From assembly GCA_964640955.1 (NCBI GenBank), contig CAZXJI010000009.1:1-64000 (forward strand): 64,000 nt of DNA, in the 5' to 3' direction. This DNA comes from CAXXOK01 sp964640955 (GTDB taxonomy: Bacteria > Bacillota > Clostridia > Christensenellales > Aristaeellaceae). Both the position numbers and the translations under genes were made by a program. The notes beneath the pieces were generated by a model. It was not told the DNA's origin, searched no databases, and saw only the letters and a list, made by a program, of their open reading frames with translations. This document shows, piece after piece, positions 49,771 to 59,084 of this stretch; the stretch's first letter is position 1; the number at the start of each line of letters is the position of its first letter.

Positions 49771-52166
49771 GGGTTCTCTCCCGTTTTATACGTCGTTACG
49801 CGGTAGGCGCCGTCGCCCGTAACCGATACGACGATTTCTCCCGTATCCTCCGTGTTCAACACCCGCGCGCCGTGCGCGGCGAGGCGGCCGAGCGTCTCCT
49901 CCGACGGGGCGGAGGTGCCCGCGCCGCCGGTGACAATGGCGAGGGTCGGCTGTGCCACCGAGAGGAATGCGTCCGCCGCCGCGGTCGCGCTGCCGTGGTG
50001 GCCCACCTTAAGGATGTCGCAGGGCAGCGCGAAGTACTTCTCGTAGAGCGTGCCGTTGTCCGCGGCGCTCAGGATGCGCACGCCGTCCAAGTCGATCAGC
50101 GTCGCCATGGAGCGGTCGTTTGCGTCGATTCCTTCCCGCGTGCAACCTTCCTCGGGCCACAGCACCCGGATGCTCACGTCTCCGAAGCTCAGCGTATCCC
50201 CCGCCGCAAGATAGTCGATGGGGATGTCCGTCTCCTCAAGCAGCGTCCATACCGCGCGCGATTCCGCGCTCATCTCCACCTTGTCCGTTCCGTCCGGCAG
50301 GTAGATGTGCCCGATGCCGATCCCGTCGTCGAGCAATTCCGTTACGCCCTGCGCATGATCCAGGTGCAGATGTGTCAGGATCAGCGCGTCCAGCGACCGT
50401 CCCTCCGCCAGCAGGCGGCCCGCTACCTCGGAGCCGTACAGCCCCACGTCCACGGCGACGGTCGCGCCGCCGTCCACGATCAGCGCGGCATCCGCGCGCC
50501 CGGCGGCGAACTGGTGGTAGCGCACCTGAGCGGGCCGGGAGGCGTATGCGCCGCCCGCGGCCAGCGCAAGCACCAGCGCGACGGCGACCGCGCGCTTTCC
50601 CGCGCGCGCCCGCACGTAGCCGGAGACCGCCGGCACACCGCAAAGCAGCCCCGCGCACGCCCACAGGTTGGGCGAGGGCACGCGAATCTGCGCATAGGGC
50701 AAAAAGTTGGAAAGCTCCACGATCCCAAGCATCAGTTTGCTTCCCCACCGCGCCGCAAAGCCCAGCGCGACGGCCGGCAGCCACCCGACGACGGGGACGA
50801 GCGAGCAGAGCAGCGTTACGGCGTACAGCGGCACCAGCAGGCCCGCCAGCGGTACCGCCAGCAGGTTAAAGGCGATGCCGTACAGCGGCAGCTGGTGGAA
50901 ATACGCCGCCGTGGGCAACAGCACCCCAACCTGCGCCGCGAAGCTTACGGCGAACAGCCGCTTGCCCTCCATGGACGCCCGGAGCAGAAAGCGCCGAACC
51001 CTGCCCGCCCCGCGCGGCACGGCGCGCTCCGGCAGCAGGCGGTCCAGCCCCCGAAGCACGCGCGGATAGAGCAACAGTATGCCCGCCACGGCCGAAAAGG
51101 AAAGCACGAAGCCCGCCGAAAACAGCTCCAGCGGATTGATCGTCAGCACGATCAGCGCCGCCGCCGACAGGGTGGTCAGCGGGTCCGGCTTTCGGCCGGC
51201 GGCGCGTGCGAACAGCAGCAGCATCGTCATCACCGCGGCGCGCACCGACGCGGGCGAAAAGCCGGTGATTACGCAGTACAGGGCGAGAAACGCGGCCATG
51301 ACCGCAAGGCGCGTGTATTTGCGAAGCGACAGCAGGTTCATCAGCCCCATCAGCGCCGCCGCCAGCAGCCCCACGTGCAGGCCCGATACGGCCATCAGGT
51401 GCGCCACGCCCGCGCGGCGGAAGGCCAGCTGCTCGTCCTGCGTTACGGCGTCGCGGTCGCCCAGCAGCATCGCCATGGCGAGCGTGCCCTCGCCGTCCAT
51501 CAGCTGCGAAAACCGCTCCCGGCAAAAGGCGCGCACGCGCGCGGCGACGCTTTTAACCGGGGCGCTCTGGGCGTCGTTGAGCACGGTCAGCCCGCTTGCG
51601 CCCGATATGCCGCAGCCGACGCCGTCCTGCAAAAGCCACATGCGAAAATCGAAATCGGAAGCGTTATCCTTGCCGGAGGGCACGTAAACCGTCCCCTGAA
51701 AGCGCAGCTGCGCCCCGTCGAACAGCTCCCCGGCCTGCGCATACGTATCCGCGTCCAGCGTCAGGTACGCCCTGCCCGGCTGGGCAGCGCCGTCCAGCGT
51801 AATGTCGCCCACCGTCACCGCGACGCCGCCGCTTGAACGCGCGGCCGGTTCGCCGATCGCCGTGGCTTCGATCCGCTCGCAAAAGCCCGCCTGCGCGGCG
51901 GGCGGGTTGAGCCGGGCCTGTGTCCAAAACAGCGCCGCCATCAGGATCAGGGGCAGAAGCCCCCAGCGCAGGGGCAGTTTGAAAAGCCTGAGCGAACCCG
52001 TTAGCGGTGCCGCGACCGCGATCAGCCACAGGGGCCAGAGCCCCGCCGCCGTATGGTTCGCCGCCCAGACGCCCGCGCCGAAAACGAGCGTCGCCAGCGG
52101 CACGAAAAACGTGCGCTCGCCGGCAGACCAGCGGGCGGACGGCGTCCCGCGGGCGGACGGCTTCAC
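49767..52166 (-). CDS. comEC: ComEC/Rec2-type DNA uptake channel
   Basis: The 799-residue protein has an N-terminal DUF4131 region with membrane segments, the central Competence domain (about 220-490, including DEQLAFRRAGVAHLMAVSGLHVGLLAA) and a C-terminal metallo-beta-lactamase-like domain with THLHLDHAQGV and GHHGSAT, which probably degrades one DNA strand. It forms the transmembrane channel for transforming DNA. The GTG at 52166 overlaps the ispF stop by 4 bases (GTGA). An alternative TTG at 52214 lies inside ispF. Confidence 0.92.
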   Translation of the reverse strand: MKPSARGTPSARWSAGERTFFVPLATLVFGAGVWAANHTAAGLWPLWLIAVAAPLTGSLRLFKLPLRWGLLPLILMAALFWTQARLNPPAAQAGFCERIEATAIGEPAARSSGGVAVTVGDITLDGAAQPGRAYLTLDADTYAQAGELFDGAQLRFQGTVYVPSGKDNASDFDFRMWLLQDGVGCGISGASGLTVLNDAQSAPVKSVAARVRAFCRERFSQLMDGEGTLAMAMLLGDRDAVTQDEQLAFRRAGVAHLMAVSGLHVGLLAAALMGLMNLLSLRKYTRLAVMAAFLALYCVITGFSPASVRAAVMTMLLLFARAAGRKPDPLTTLSAAALIVLTINPLELFSAGFVLSFSAVAGILLLYPRVLRGLDRLLPERAVPRGAGRVRRFLLRASMEGKRLFAVSFAAQVGVLLPTAAYFHQLPLYGIAFNLLAVPLAGLLVPLYAVTLLCSLVPVVGWLPAVALGFAARWGSKLMLGIVELSNFLPYAQIRVPSPNLWACAGLLCGVPAVSGYVRARAGKRAVAVALVLALAAGGAYASRPAQVRYHQFAAGRADAALIVDGGATVAVDVGLYGSEVAGRLLAEGRSLDALILTHLHLDHAQGVTELLDDGIGIGHIYLPDGTDKVEMSAESRAVWTLLEETDIPIDYLAAGDTLSFGDVSIRVLWPEEGCTREGIDANDRSMATLIDLDGVRILSAADNGTLYEKYFALPCDILKVGHHGSATAAADAFLSVAQPTLAIVTGGAGTSAPSEETLGRLAAHGARVLNTEDTGEIVVSVTGDGAYRVTTYKTGENP

Positions 52167-52666
52167 GCGCGCGTCCCGGCCGTTTCGCCGCCCTCCGGCG
52201 CGCGAAGCAGGCAAACCGCGTGCGCGGTGATTCCCTTTTCCTCCCCTTCGGGTCCGAGCCCTTCGGTGGTCGTGGCTTTGACGCTCACGCAGCCGATGGG
52301 CAGATTCAGTTTTTCTGCAAGGTGCCTGCGCATTTCGTCGACATAGGGCCTTAGCTTCGGCCGCTGGGCGATAATCGTCACGTCGACGTTTACGGGCGCG
52401 TAGCCGATCTCGTCGAGGCGGCTCACCACCACGCCGAGCAGCTCCAGCGAGCAGGCATCGCGGTAGCGTTCCTCGGTGTCCGGGAACAGCGCGCCGATGT
52501 CGCCCAGCGCCGCCGCGCCCAACAGCGCATCCATCAGGGCATGGGTCGCCACGTCCGCGTCGCTGTGGCCAAGCAGTCCCTTTTCATGCGGAATATGCAC
52601 GCCGCAGAGCACCAGCTCGCGGCCTTCCACAAGCCTGTGGACATCCATACCGTGTCCGATACGCAT
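52163..52666 (-). CDS. ispF: IspF, 2-C-methyl-D-erythritol 2,4-cyclodiphosphate synthase
   Basis: The 167-residue protein starts MRIGHGMDVHRL with metal ligands D8 and H10, then GHSDADVATHALMDALLGAAALGDIGALFPDT, and ends with VSVKATTTEGLGPEGEEKGI. It makes the cyclodiphosphate in the MEP isoprenoid pathway. Its start shares one base with the ispD stop (TGATG), so ispD and ispF are coupled. Confidence 0.96.
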   Translation of the reverse strand: MRIGHGMDVHRLVEGRELVLCGVHIPHEKGLLGHSDADVATHALMDALLGAAALGDIGALFPDTEERYRDACSLELLGVVVSRLDEIGYAPVNVDVTIIAQRPKLRPYVDEMRRHLAEKLNLPIGCVSVKATTTEGLGPEGEEKGITAHAVCLLRAPEGGETAGTRA

Positions 52667-53364
52667 CACGCGTTCGCCTCCTCGTCCCTCCGGTTGAGGA
52701 TCGTCTCGGCCAGTCCCAGGTCGAACAGGGTCGTCAGCTTGATGTTTTCCCGGCTGCCCTCGCACAGGTACACGGGCATGCCCGCGTGCTCCAGCAGCGC
52801 CGCGTCGTCGGTGGCGGTGAAGCCGTCTGCTTTGGCGATCCCGTGTGCGCGCCGGATATCCGAAACGCGGAACGCCTGCGGCGTCTGCATGGCGAACAGG
52901 GCGCTGCGGTCGAGCGTTTCCGTCACCTTCCCGACCGCGTCGGCACGCTTGACCGTGTCCGTTACCGGCACGGCGGAGACGCCCGACCCGTGCGCCTCCA
53001 GCGATTCCAGCGCGCGCCGCACGACCGCCTCGGTCACCAGCGCGCGCGCGCCGTCGTGGATCAGCACGCCTTCCGCGTCCGCGGGCAGCGCCGCGAGACC
53101 GCTAGCCACCGACGCCTGCCGGTTCCCGCCGCCCGCGACCACCGCGTTCACCGCCCCGCTCAGGCCGTAGCGCCGCAGGGTAGCGTTCATTAAGTCCATC
53201 TCGCCTGCCCGCGCAACGACCACGACCCCGGCGCAAAGCCCCGTGAAGGGCGCGATGGCGCGCACGATGGCCGGCACGCCGCGCAGGGGCAGGAATACCT
53301 TGTTGATCTCCGCGCCCATGCGCGCGCCGCTGCCGCCGGCCAGGACGATGGCGCAGGTCTTCAT
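52666..53364 (-). CDS. ispD: IspD, 2-C-methyl-D-erythritol 4-phosphate cytidylyltransferase
   Basis: The 232-residue protein has the nucleotide-binding AGGSGARMGAEINKVFLPL at about 9-27, VLIHDGARALVT and PVTDTVKRAD, the IspD signature. It makes CDP-methylerythritol from MEP and CTP. The gene overlaps rqcP by 4 bases and ispF by 1. It is unlikely to be the TarI/BcsI-type cytidylyltransferase because ispF is adjacent. Confidence 0.95.
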   Translation of the reverse strand: MKTCAIVLAGGSGARMGAEINKVFLPLRGVPAIVRAIAPFTGLCAGVVVVARAGEMDLMNATLRRYGLSGAVNAVVAGGGNRQASVASGLAALPADAEGVLIHDGARALVTEAVVRRALESLEAHGSGVSAVPVTDTVKRADAVGKVTETLDRSALFAMQTPQAFRVSDIRRAHGIAKADGFTATDDAALLEHAGMPVYLCEGSRENIKLTTLFDLGLAETILNRRDEEANA

Positions 53365-53639
53365 CCCTCGCCGCGCTCCGCTTTGGTCTGCGCGTCCTCT
53401 TCCAGCACCTCGTACAGGTCGGCCGCGCCTTCCTTGCGCACGGTCTCCTTGACGCTGAGGATGCGGTACTTGCCCACGCGGTTGCCAAAGCGAATCTCCA
53501 GCACGTCGTTCTCCTTCACCTCGGCGCCGGGCTTGGCCACGCGGCCGTTGAGGCTCACGCGGCCGCCGGAGCAGGCGTCGTTGGCGACTGTGCGTCGCTT
53601 GATGATGCGCGACACCTTCAGGTATTTATCCAGTCTCAT
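53361..53639 (-). CDS. rqcP: RqcP/YabO-type S4-domain RNA-binding protein
   Basis: The 92-residue protein starts MRLDKYLKVSRIIKRRTVANDACSGGRVSLNGRVAKPGAEV, a classical S4 domain. Such small proteins act with RqcH in ribosome-associated quality control in Firmicutes by stabilising the peptidyl-tRNA on stalled 50S subunits. The start at 53639 follows GGGAGGAACC. No rqcH is in the window. Confidence 0.88.
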   Translation of the reverse strand: MRLDKYLKVSRIIKRRTVANDACSGGRVSLNGRVAKPGAEVKENDVLEIRFGNRVGKYRILSVKETVRKEGAADLYEVLEEDAQTKAERGEG

Positions 53640-53693
53640 GGTTCCTCCCATGCCGGGGCTTTCGCAAGGGCGTTCCCGGCGGCGCCCGTTTCT

Positions 53694-55073
53694 TCAGTCC
53701 TCTTCCGCGTCGCCCGCCAGGTCGATCACCGCGCGGGCGAGGATGCGTACGTTCTGCGCAAGCGCGTCCAGCAGAATGTACTCGTCGGCGTGGTGCGCCA
53801 CGTCCTCGTCCTCGGGGAAGGCCGCGCCGAAGGCCACGCCCTCTTCAAGGCACCTGGCATAGGTGCCGCCGCCGGTCGCCACGCACTCGCGCGGGCGGCC
53901 CGTTTCGGTATGGTAGGCGTTGAGCAGCGCCGTGACCAGCTCGCTGTTGGGCGCCACGTGGTGGGGCTCCTTGTCGGCGGTTTTCGTCACTTCGATGTCG
54001 CACCCCACGGCGGCTTTGACCGCTTCCACGATGCGGCCGCTGTGGGCCAGCAGCGGATAGCGGAAGTCCAGCACCGCGTACAGGCCGTTCCCGTCGTAGC
54101 GCAGCACGCCCAGGTTGCAGGTTAAAGACCCGCTGGTGTCGTCCCGAACGGCGACGCCCAGGCCTTTGCCGTCGTATTCCAGGCCCACGGTGTCCGCCAG
54201 GGTTTTCAGCGCTCCGGTCACGCCCAACGCCCGCAGCATCAGCAGCAGCTCGCCGATGGCGTTCCGGGCAATTTCCGGGTAAGCCGCGTGGCCGAGGATG
54301 CCCTCCGCCGTCAGCCGTATGCCGCCCTCCGCGGGCTTGGCCGTTACGTTCAGCGTCATTTCCTTGGCCAGTGCGTTGATGTGGTCGCAGTCCTCCGCTT
54401 CGCCCTCGATGAGCGCCGCGGCGACGCCGGGGATGACGTTGTGGCGTTCCCCAACGCCGATGTTGAGCACCTTCAGGCCGTCCGTCGCCGCCCCGGCCCG
54501 CAGTTCCAGTACCAGCAGGCCCTTTTCCGTGTTGATGACGGGGTAGCTGGCGTCGGGGCTGAAGCCGGTGCGCGGCATATCGCAATGCGCCGTGTAATAG
54601 GCGATGTCGTCCCAGCCGCTTTCCTCGTCGCAGCCGAAAATAAGCCGCACTTCACGTTTGAGCGGCACGCCCGCACGTTTCACGGCGTTCAGCGCGTACA
54701 GCGCGGCCGCTGCCGGGCCCTTGTCGTCGCTGGCTCCACGGCCCACGAGCCGGTCGCCCTCCACGATGCCCTCGAAAGGCTCCACCGTCCAGCCGTCGCC
54801 TACGGGCACCACGTCCAGATGCACGAGGATGCCCAGCGGATCCACCCCGAGGGGACCCATACGCACGTCGCCCGCGTAATTGTCGAAATTGCGGGTTTCA
54901 AAGCCCATGGCCTTCGCGTCCGCAAGCGCCGTTTCCAGCGCTTTGCGCACGGCGCCGCCGAAGGGCGCGCCCGGCTCCGCGGGGCTCTTGACGCTGGGGA
55001 CCCGTATCCATTTTTTCAGGGTCTCGATCAGTTCCGTTTTGCTTTCGTCGATGATTTGGTGCACGGTTTCCAC
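53694..55073 (-). CDS. pepV: PepV-type dipeptidase (M20 family)
   Basis: The 459-residue protein has M20 zinc-peptidase motifs: GILVHLDVVPVGDGW (His/Asp ligand), GRGASDDKGPAAA (Asp ligand) and IFGCDEESGWDD (catalytic Glu pair), an inserted lid domain and C-terminal HHVAPNSELV and ATGGGTYARCLEEGVAFG. It cleaves dipeptides in the cytoplasm. It is between malY and rqcP with short gaps. Confidence 0.92.
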   Translation of the reverse strand: METVHQIIDESKTELIETLKKWIRVPSVKSPAEPGAPFGGAVRKALETALADAKAMGFETRNFDNYAGDVRMGPLGVDPLGILVHLDVVPVGDGWTVEPFEGIVEGDRLVGRGASDDKGPAAAALYALNAVKRAGVPLKREVRLIFGCDEESGWDDIAYYTAHCDMPRTGFSPDASYPVINTEKGLLVLELRAGAATDGLKVLNIGVGERHNVIPGVAAALIEGEAEDCDHINALAKEMTLNVTAKPAEGGIRLTAEGILGHAAYPEIARNAIGELLLMLRALGVTGALKTLADTVGLEYDGKGLGVAVRDDTSGSLTCNLGVLRYDGNGLYAVLDFRYPLLAHSGRIVEAVKAAVGCDIEVTKTADKEPHHVAPNSELVTALLNAYHTETGRPRECVATGGGTYARCLEEGVAFGAAFPEDEDVAHHADEYILLDALAQNVRILARAVIDLAGDAEED

Positions 55074-55101
55074 GGTTAACCCTCCATATGTCGTCGGTCG
55101 G

Positions 55102-56286
55102 TCAGCCTTTGATCGCTTTTTCCAGAAGCTTCACGGCTTCCAGGGTCTGGCTGTGGGGACAGCCGAAATTGAGCCGCAAAAACCCTTCGCCCGTCCTGGG
55201 CCCGAAGAACGTTCCCGGCGAGAACGCCACGCCCTGCTCGTGGGTCTTTTGCATCAGTTCCGCGGTGGTCATGCCGTAGGCGCGCAGGTCGAGCCAGGCC
55301 AGGAACGTGGCCTCCTGCGGGGACATGACCGTTTCCGGCAGACGGTCGGCCACCGCCTCGTAAAGCAGCTTGCGGCCTTCGTCCAGGTAGGAAAGCATCG
55401 CGTCGAGCCACGCGTCGCCGTAGCGGTACGCCGCTTCGGTGGCCGTCAGCGCGAAGATGTTCCCCGCCGTTACGCCCGCGCCGCACAGGGCATCGGCCAT
55501 GGCCGCCTTGAGCGCCGGGTTGCGCGTCAGCAGCACGCCCTGCTGCAGCCCCGCGATGTTGAAGGTCTTGCCGGCGCTGGTCAGCACGATGATCCGCGCG
55601 TCCTCGCTCTCGTCCAGCGTCATGGCGCTGACGAACACGGCGGGCTCGTAGATGAAATCCTGATGAATCTCGTCCACGACCATCGTGACGCCGTAGCGCC
55701 TGCACAGTTCGTACGCCGCGAGAAGCTCCTCCCGGGTCCACGCGCGGGCCGCGGGGTTGTGGGGGTTGCATAAAAGCGCCAACCTCACCCCGCCGCGGAA
55801 GGCTTCCTCCATGCCGCTGTAGTCCATGGTGTAGCGGCCGTTCCCGTCGGATATCAGCGGATTGAGCGCCGCCCTGCGGCCGTTTTCGTTCGCCGCCTCG
55901 TAAAAGGGGCCGTACACGGGCGGCTGGACCAGCACGCCCTCGCCCGGCCGTGCGAAGGTGTTGACCACCGCGCGCAGGCCCGGCACCACGCCGGGGAGGA
56001 GCATCTGCTGCCCGGGGGTGAGCGTTACGCCATGGCGGCGGCGCTGGAACGAAAGCATCGCCTCCACCGCGGACGCGGATTGTTCGGTATAGCCGTATAC
56101 GGGGTGCCGCGCCCGCGCTTCGAGCGCCTCGGTGACTTCGACGGGGCAGCGGAAGTCCATATCCGCCACCCACATGGGGATCAGTTTCCGTCCCTCTTTG
56201 GCGCAAAGCTGATCCCATTTGGCACAGTTGGTACCGCAACGGTCGATGGGTCCGTCGAAAAAGGATTTGTCGTAACAGTTCGTCAT
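55102..56286 (-). CDS. malY: MalY/PatB-family PLP enzyme (probable cystathionine beta-lyase)
   Basis: The 394-residue fold-type I aminotransferase has the start IPMWVADMDFRCPVEVTEAL, YGYTEQSASAVEAML, NPHNPAARAWTREELL, VDEIHQDFIY and the PLP lysine in LTSAGKTFNIAGLQQGV. These proteins cleave cystathionine or cysteine-type C-S bonds, and some act as regulators. It overlaps the methyltransferase gene by 4 bases (ATGA). The substrate is inferred from the family only. Confidence 0.88.
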   Translation of the reverse strand: MTNCYDKSFFDGPIDRCGTNCAKWDQLCAKEGRKLIPMWVADMDFRCPVEVTEALEARARHPVYGYTEQSASAVEAMLSFQRRRHGVTLTPGQQMLLPGVVPGLRAVVNTFARPGEGVLVQPPVYGPFYEAANENGRRAALNPLISDGNGRYTMDYSGMEEAFRGGVRLALLCNPHNPAARAWTREELLAAYELCRRYGVTMVVDEIHQDFIYEPAVFVSAMTLDESEDARIIVLTSAGKTFNIAGLQQGVLLTRNPALKAAMADALCGAGVTAGNIFALTATEAAYRYGDAWLDAMLSYLDEGRKLLYEAVADRLPETVMSPQEATFLAWLDLRAYGMTTAELMQKTHEQGVAFSPGTFFGPRTGEGFLRLNFGCPHSQTLEAVKLLEKAIKG

Positions 56287-56933
56287 GTACCTTCAGCCTG
56301 GCTTTCTTCGTTTTCTTTTTCCGTTTCGCTGTACGCCACGGGCGAGGTGCATCGCAGCACGTGGTAGCCGCAGCTGCGCTCCACGGTCTCCACCCCGGCG
56401 AACAGCGTTTGCAGATAGGCCCGCGCGGAGGGCGCGCCCTGCTTTTTGCGGATCACCACGTACAGCGCGCCGCCGTCCGTAAGCGCCGCACCGGCATCGG
56501 CGAACATGCGGTAGATCACCTTTTTCCCGGCGCGGATGGGCGGGTTGAGGGCAATCAGATCGTAGGTTTTGCCGCGCAGGGCGGAAAAACCGTCGCTGAT
56601 CACCGTTTGAGCCCCAAGGCGGTTGGCGCGGGCGTTTTCCCGCGCCAGCGCCGCCGCGCGCTCGTTGATATCCGCCATGGTCAGCTCGCAGGCCGGGTTG
56701 GCCGCCTTGATGCTCAGCCCCAGCGCGCCGTAGCCGCAGCCCATGTCCAGCACGCGGCCGCGGATGCCCTCCGGAAGGACGTCAAGGAGAATCTCCGTCC
56801 CGCGATCCAGCCCCGACCGCGAAAACACGCCGCTATCCGTTTCAAACAGCAGCGTGTGTCCGCGATAGCGCGTTTCAAACCGGTCGGGCTTATGCTCGCT
56901 TTGCGGTTCGGCGGTAAAGTAATGGTCGGGCAT
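56283..56933 (-). CDS. RsmC-like class I SAM-dependent methyltransferase
   Basis: The 216-residue protein has FETDSGVFSRSGLDRGTEILL, the SAM site VLDMGCGYGALGLSI (about 62-76), and NPPIRAGKK as the NPPY-like catalytic motif of N6/N2 base methyltransferases. The family contains RsmC and RlmG that modify rRNA guanines. This is a single-domain form. It is followed directly by malY. Confidence 0.9.
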   Translation of the reverse strand: MPDHYFTAEPQSEHKPDRFETRYRGHTLLFETDSGVFSRSGLDRGTEILLDVLPEGIRGRVLDMGCGYGALGLSIKAANPACELTMADINERAAALARENARANRLGAQTVISDGFSALRGKTYDLIALNPPIRAGKKVIYRMFADAGAALTDGGALYVVIRKKQGAPSARAYLQTLFAGVETVERSCGYHVLRCTSPVAYSETEKENEESQAEGT

Positions 56934-56980
56934 GCGCTTCTTCCCTTCCGTGCGGTTTGCGGAGCGTTGCCGCGGCAGTT

Positions 56981-58207
56981 TTACGCCTCGGGCCCGGCTC
57001 CGGGGTTAGCTCTGGCGTCGTCCGGTTCCGGCGCCGCCGTCGCGGGGGCGGTCGGTTCCGGCCGATAGGCCGGCGCGGGTTCCGTGGTCACGACCGGCTC
57101 GGCCTCCTCGGCGTCCTCGGCCGCGGCGTTGGGTCTGTAGGCCTCGCCCACGCCCTGCTGCGCGACGTAAGGCTCCGCAACGTCGGGCTGGTAAGCACCG
57201 GAGGCCGATACCGTGTACGCCGGTTCCGCCTCCACCGCGACCGGCCTGTCGGCGGCCGTGTGGCGCGCCGGCCTGACGGCGAAACCGCAGGTGAGCAGAC
57301 GGCGAATGGGCAACAGCGGCATGTAGCAGATGAAGAAAGCGAACAGGAGCGGCAAAAGCGCGCTCGTCCACTCGGGCAGGCTCAGCTGGTGAGTGCTTAC
57401 GAAGGTAAACAGCGCGTCGGACACGCCGCCCAGCACCTCCTTAAGCGTCGTAAACGTCACGTAGAGGGCCGGCAGCCATAGAATGAGGTTGATTACCGCG
57501 GTTCCCAGCTGCGCCCAGCGGCGGTCGCGCAGGCGGCGGCGCGCCTCGGCGCGGGGGTTTTTCTCCGCGCGGTCGGCCAATACCCAGATGAAGCGGTACG
57601 CGCCGTTGCGCACCATGCCCCATACGAGGATCAGCACGCCCAGGCCCAGAATAGCCCCCACCGTATAGAGGCCTTCCATCAGGCCGGCGTTTTGCACCAG
57701 CTGCTCCCCGCCGAAGATGCCGACGAAAAAGTTCCCCACCGCGTACAGCACGGTCGTCACGCCCGCCCCCAGGTCGCTCAGGCCCTGCATCAGCGAGATG
57801 AGGTCGGTATTGTAATAGAAGTAAACCAGCGCGGCCGTCATGCCGGCGAGCGGCAGGGCCCACTTGAGCACGTGCAGCGCGTGCAGCAGGCTCTCGCCCA
57901 GCTTTTCGCCGTAGTCGGAGGTGCTCAGCGCCCGGTCGAAGGAGAACCAACGCTCGCCCGGAAGCTGTACCATCGCCTGGGCAAAGCTCATGCGCAGCGG
58001 CAACACCAGAAACACGATCAGCACAGGGCACAGAAGCGCCAGCCACCTCAGCGGCGAGCCGGCCTCGAACACGAAAAGCGCCGCCAGCGGAGCCAGCGCC
58101 GCCACGCGGATGAGCAGCGCCAAGAACATGTATAACAGCATCCGAAGGTAGAACACCACCGGGTTCTCTTTGCGATTCCCGGGAATTGCGGCTGCCGTGG
58201 TTTCCAT
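56981..58207 (-). CDS. multi-pass membrane protein with disordered C-terminal tail
   Basis: The 408-residue protein starts at 58207, where AAGGAGG precedes the ATG. It has about seven hydrophobic segments (about 15-50, 48-70, 120-140, 155-175, 190-215, 255-275, 305-325) and a C-terminal tail of about 80 residues rich in Ala, Glu, Pro and Tyr. I recognise no family. The tail (AYRPEPTAPATAAPEP) resembles in composition that of the protein at 40848-41984. It heads the long operon, 47 bases before the methyltransferase gene. Confidence 0.72.
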   Translation of the reverse strand: METTAAAIPGNRKENPVVFYLRMLLYMFLALLIRVAALAPLAALFVFEAGSPLRWLALLCPVLIVFLVLPLRMSFAQAMVQLPGERWFSFDRALSTSDYGEKLGESLLHALHVLKWALPLAGMTAALVYFYYNTDLISLMQGLSDLGAGVTTVLYAVGNFFVGIFGGEQLVQNAGLMEGLYTVGAILGLGVLILVWGMVRNGAYRFIWVLADRAEKNPRAEARRRLRDRRWAQLGTAVINLILWLPALYVTFTTLKEVLGGVSDALFTFVSTHQLSLPEWTSALLPLLFAFFICYMPLLPIRRLLTCGFAVRPARHTAADRPVAVEAEPAYTVSASGAYQPDVAEPYVAQQGVGEAYRPNAAAEDAEEAEPVVTTEPAPAYRPEPTAPATAAPEPDDARANPGAGPEA

Positions 58208-58255
58208 AGACGAATTTCCTCCTTCGGCATTCATGCGCAATACAAACACACCGCT

Positions 58256-58284
58256 ATTATACAACAGAGGGGGACGGGGTGCAA
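58256..58284 (-). promoter_or_regulatory. promoter of the long minus-strand operon
   Basis: On the minus strand TTGCAC (58284-58279) and TATAAT (58261-58256) are 17 bases apart. Confidence 0.82.
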
Positions 58285-58330
58285 ACCTGTTTTTCGCCGA
58301 TCCCTTTCGCGTCCGCCCCGCGCGCGACGC

Positions 58331-58358
58331 TCTTGTTTATGAAACAGAATATGGTATA
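58331..58358 (+). promoter_or_regulatory. promoter of the Pr6Pr-like gene
   Basis: TTGTTT at 58331-58336 and TATAAT at 58353-58358 with a 16-base spacer. Confidence 0.6.
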
Positions 58359-58399
58359 ATGCGATTATCCCATCTCAAAACAGGAAAGGTTGCGTTAGC

Positions 58400-59053
58400 A
58401 TGTCCCTATCGGCATCCGTAACCGGTTCGGGGCGAAGGATCGCCTCGCTGATTCTGAACGCCGCGGTCGCCGTGCTGGGTACGGTCGGCGTCGTGGTCGG
58501 CCTTCCCGCAAACGGGGCGTCGCTCTTTCAGTTCTACACGCAGGACAGCAACATCTTCGCCGCGCTCGCCTGCGCCCTGTGCGCCGTCTATACGGCGTCA
58601 AGCCTGCTGGGCGGCGCGGCCGTGCCGATGTGGGTCCACAAGCTCAAGTATTTCGCCACCTGTTGCCTGACGGTGACGTTCGTGGTTGTCGTAGCCGTGC
58701 TTTCCCCCATGGAAGGCAGGGACGGCTACCGGATCATGCTGCTTTCCGGCTCCATGCTCTACCACCATCTGCTGTGCCCCTTGCTGGCGCTGGGTTCGTT
58801 CCTCCTGCTGGAAGGCGAACCCCCGCTCCCCCGCAAAGCGACCCTGCAGGCGCTGATCCCGACCCTCGCTTACACTGCGGTGATCATCGCGCTGAACCTT
58901 CTGCACGTTGTGGACGGACCCTACCCTTTTCTGCGCGTGAACGAGCAATCCGTGGGCGCGTCCCTTTTCTGGTTCGTAGTCATCGTGGGCGGCGCGTACG
59001 GCCTGGCGTGGCTGATATGGCTCGTCAACGCGAAATGCGCGGTACGGCGTTGA
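58400..59053 (+). CDS. Pr6Pr-like multi-pass membrane protein
   Basis: The 217-residue protein has about six hydrophobic segments and a FQFYTQDSNIFAALACALCAVY motif that resembles the FT..SN.LVAL pattern of Pr6Pr (AIG1/FAR-17a-like) membrane proteins. Function in bacteria is unknown. A conserved histidine (MLYHHLLCPLLA) lies in the middle, consistent with that family. The rnpB promoter begins inside its stop codon. Confidence 0.65.
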   Translation: MSLSASVTGSGRRIASLILNAAVAVLGTVGVVVGLPANGASLFQFYTQDSNIFAALACALCAVYTASSLLGGAAVPMWVHKLKYFATCCLTVTFVVVVAVLSPMEGRDGYRIMLLSGSMLYHHLLCPLLALGSFLLLEGEPPLPRKATLQALIPTLAYTAVIIALNLLHVVDGPYPFLRVNEQSVGASLFWFVVIVGGAYGLAWLIWLVNAKCAVRR

Positions 59054-59078
59054 CAGCCGCGCGCGGACGTGCTATTCT
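59050..59078 (+). promoter_or_regulatory. rnpB promoter
   Basis: TTGACA at 59050-59055 overlaps the stop codon of the preceding gene; TATTCT at 59073-59078 is 17 bases on. The predicted start near 59085 agrees with the 5' end of the RNA. Confidence 0.82.
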
Positions 59079-59084
59079 TTTGCG

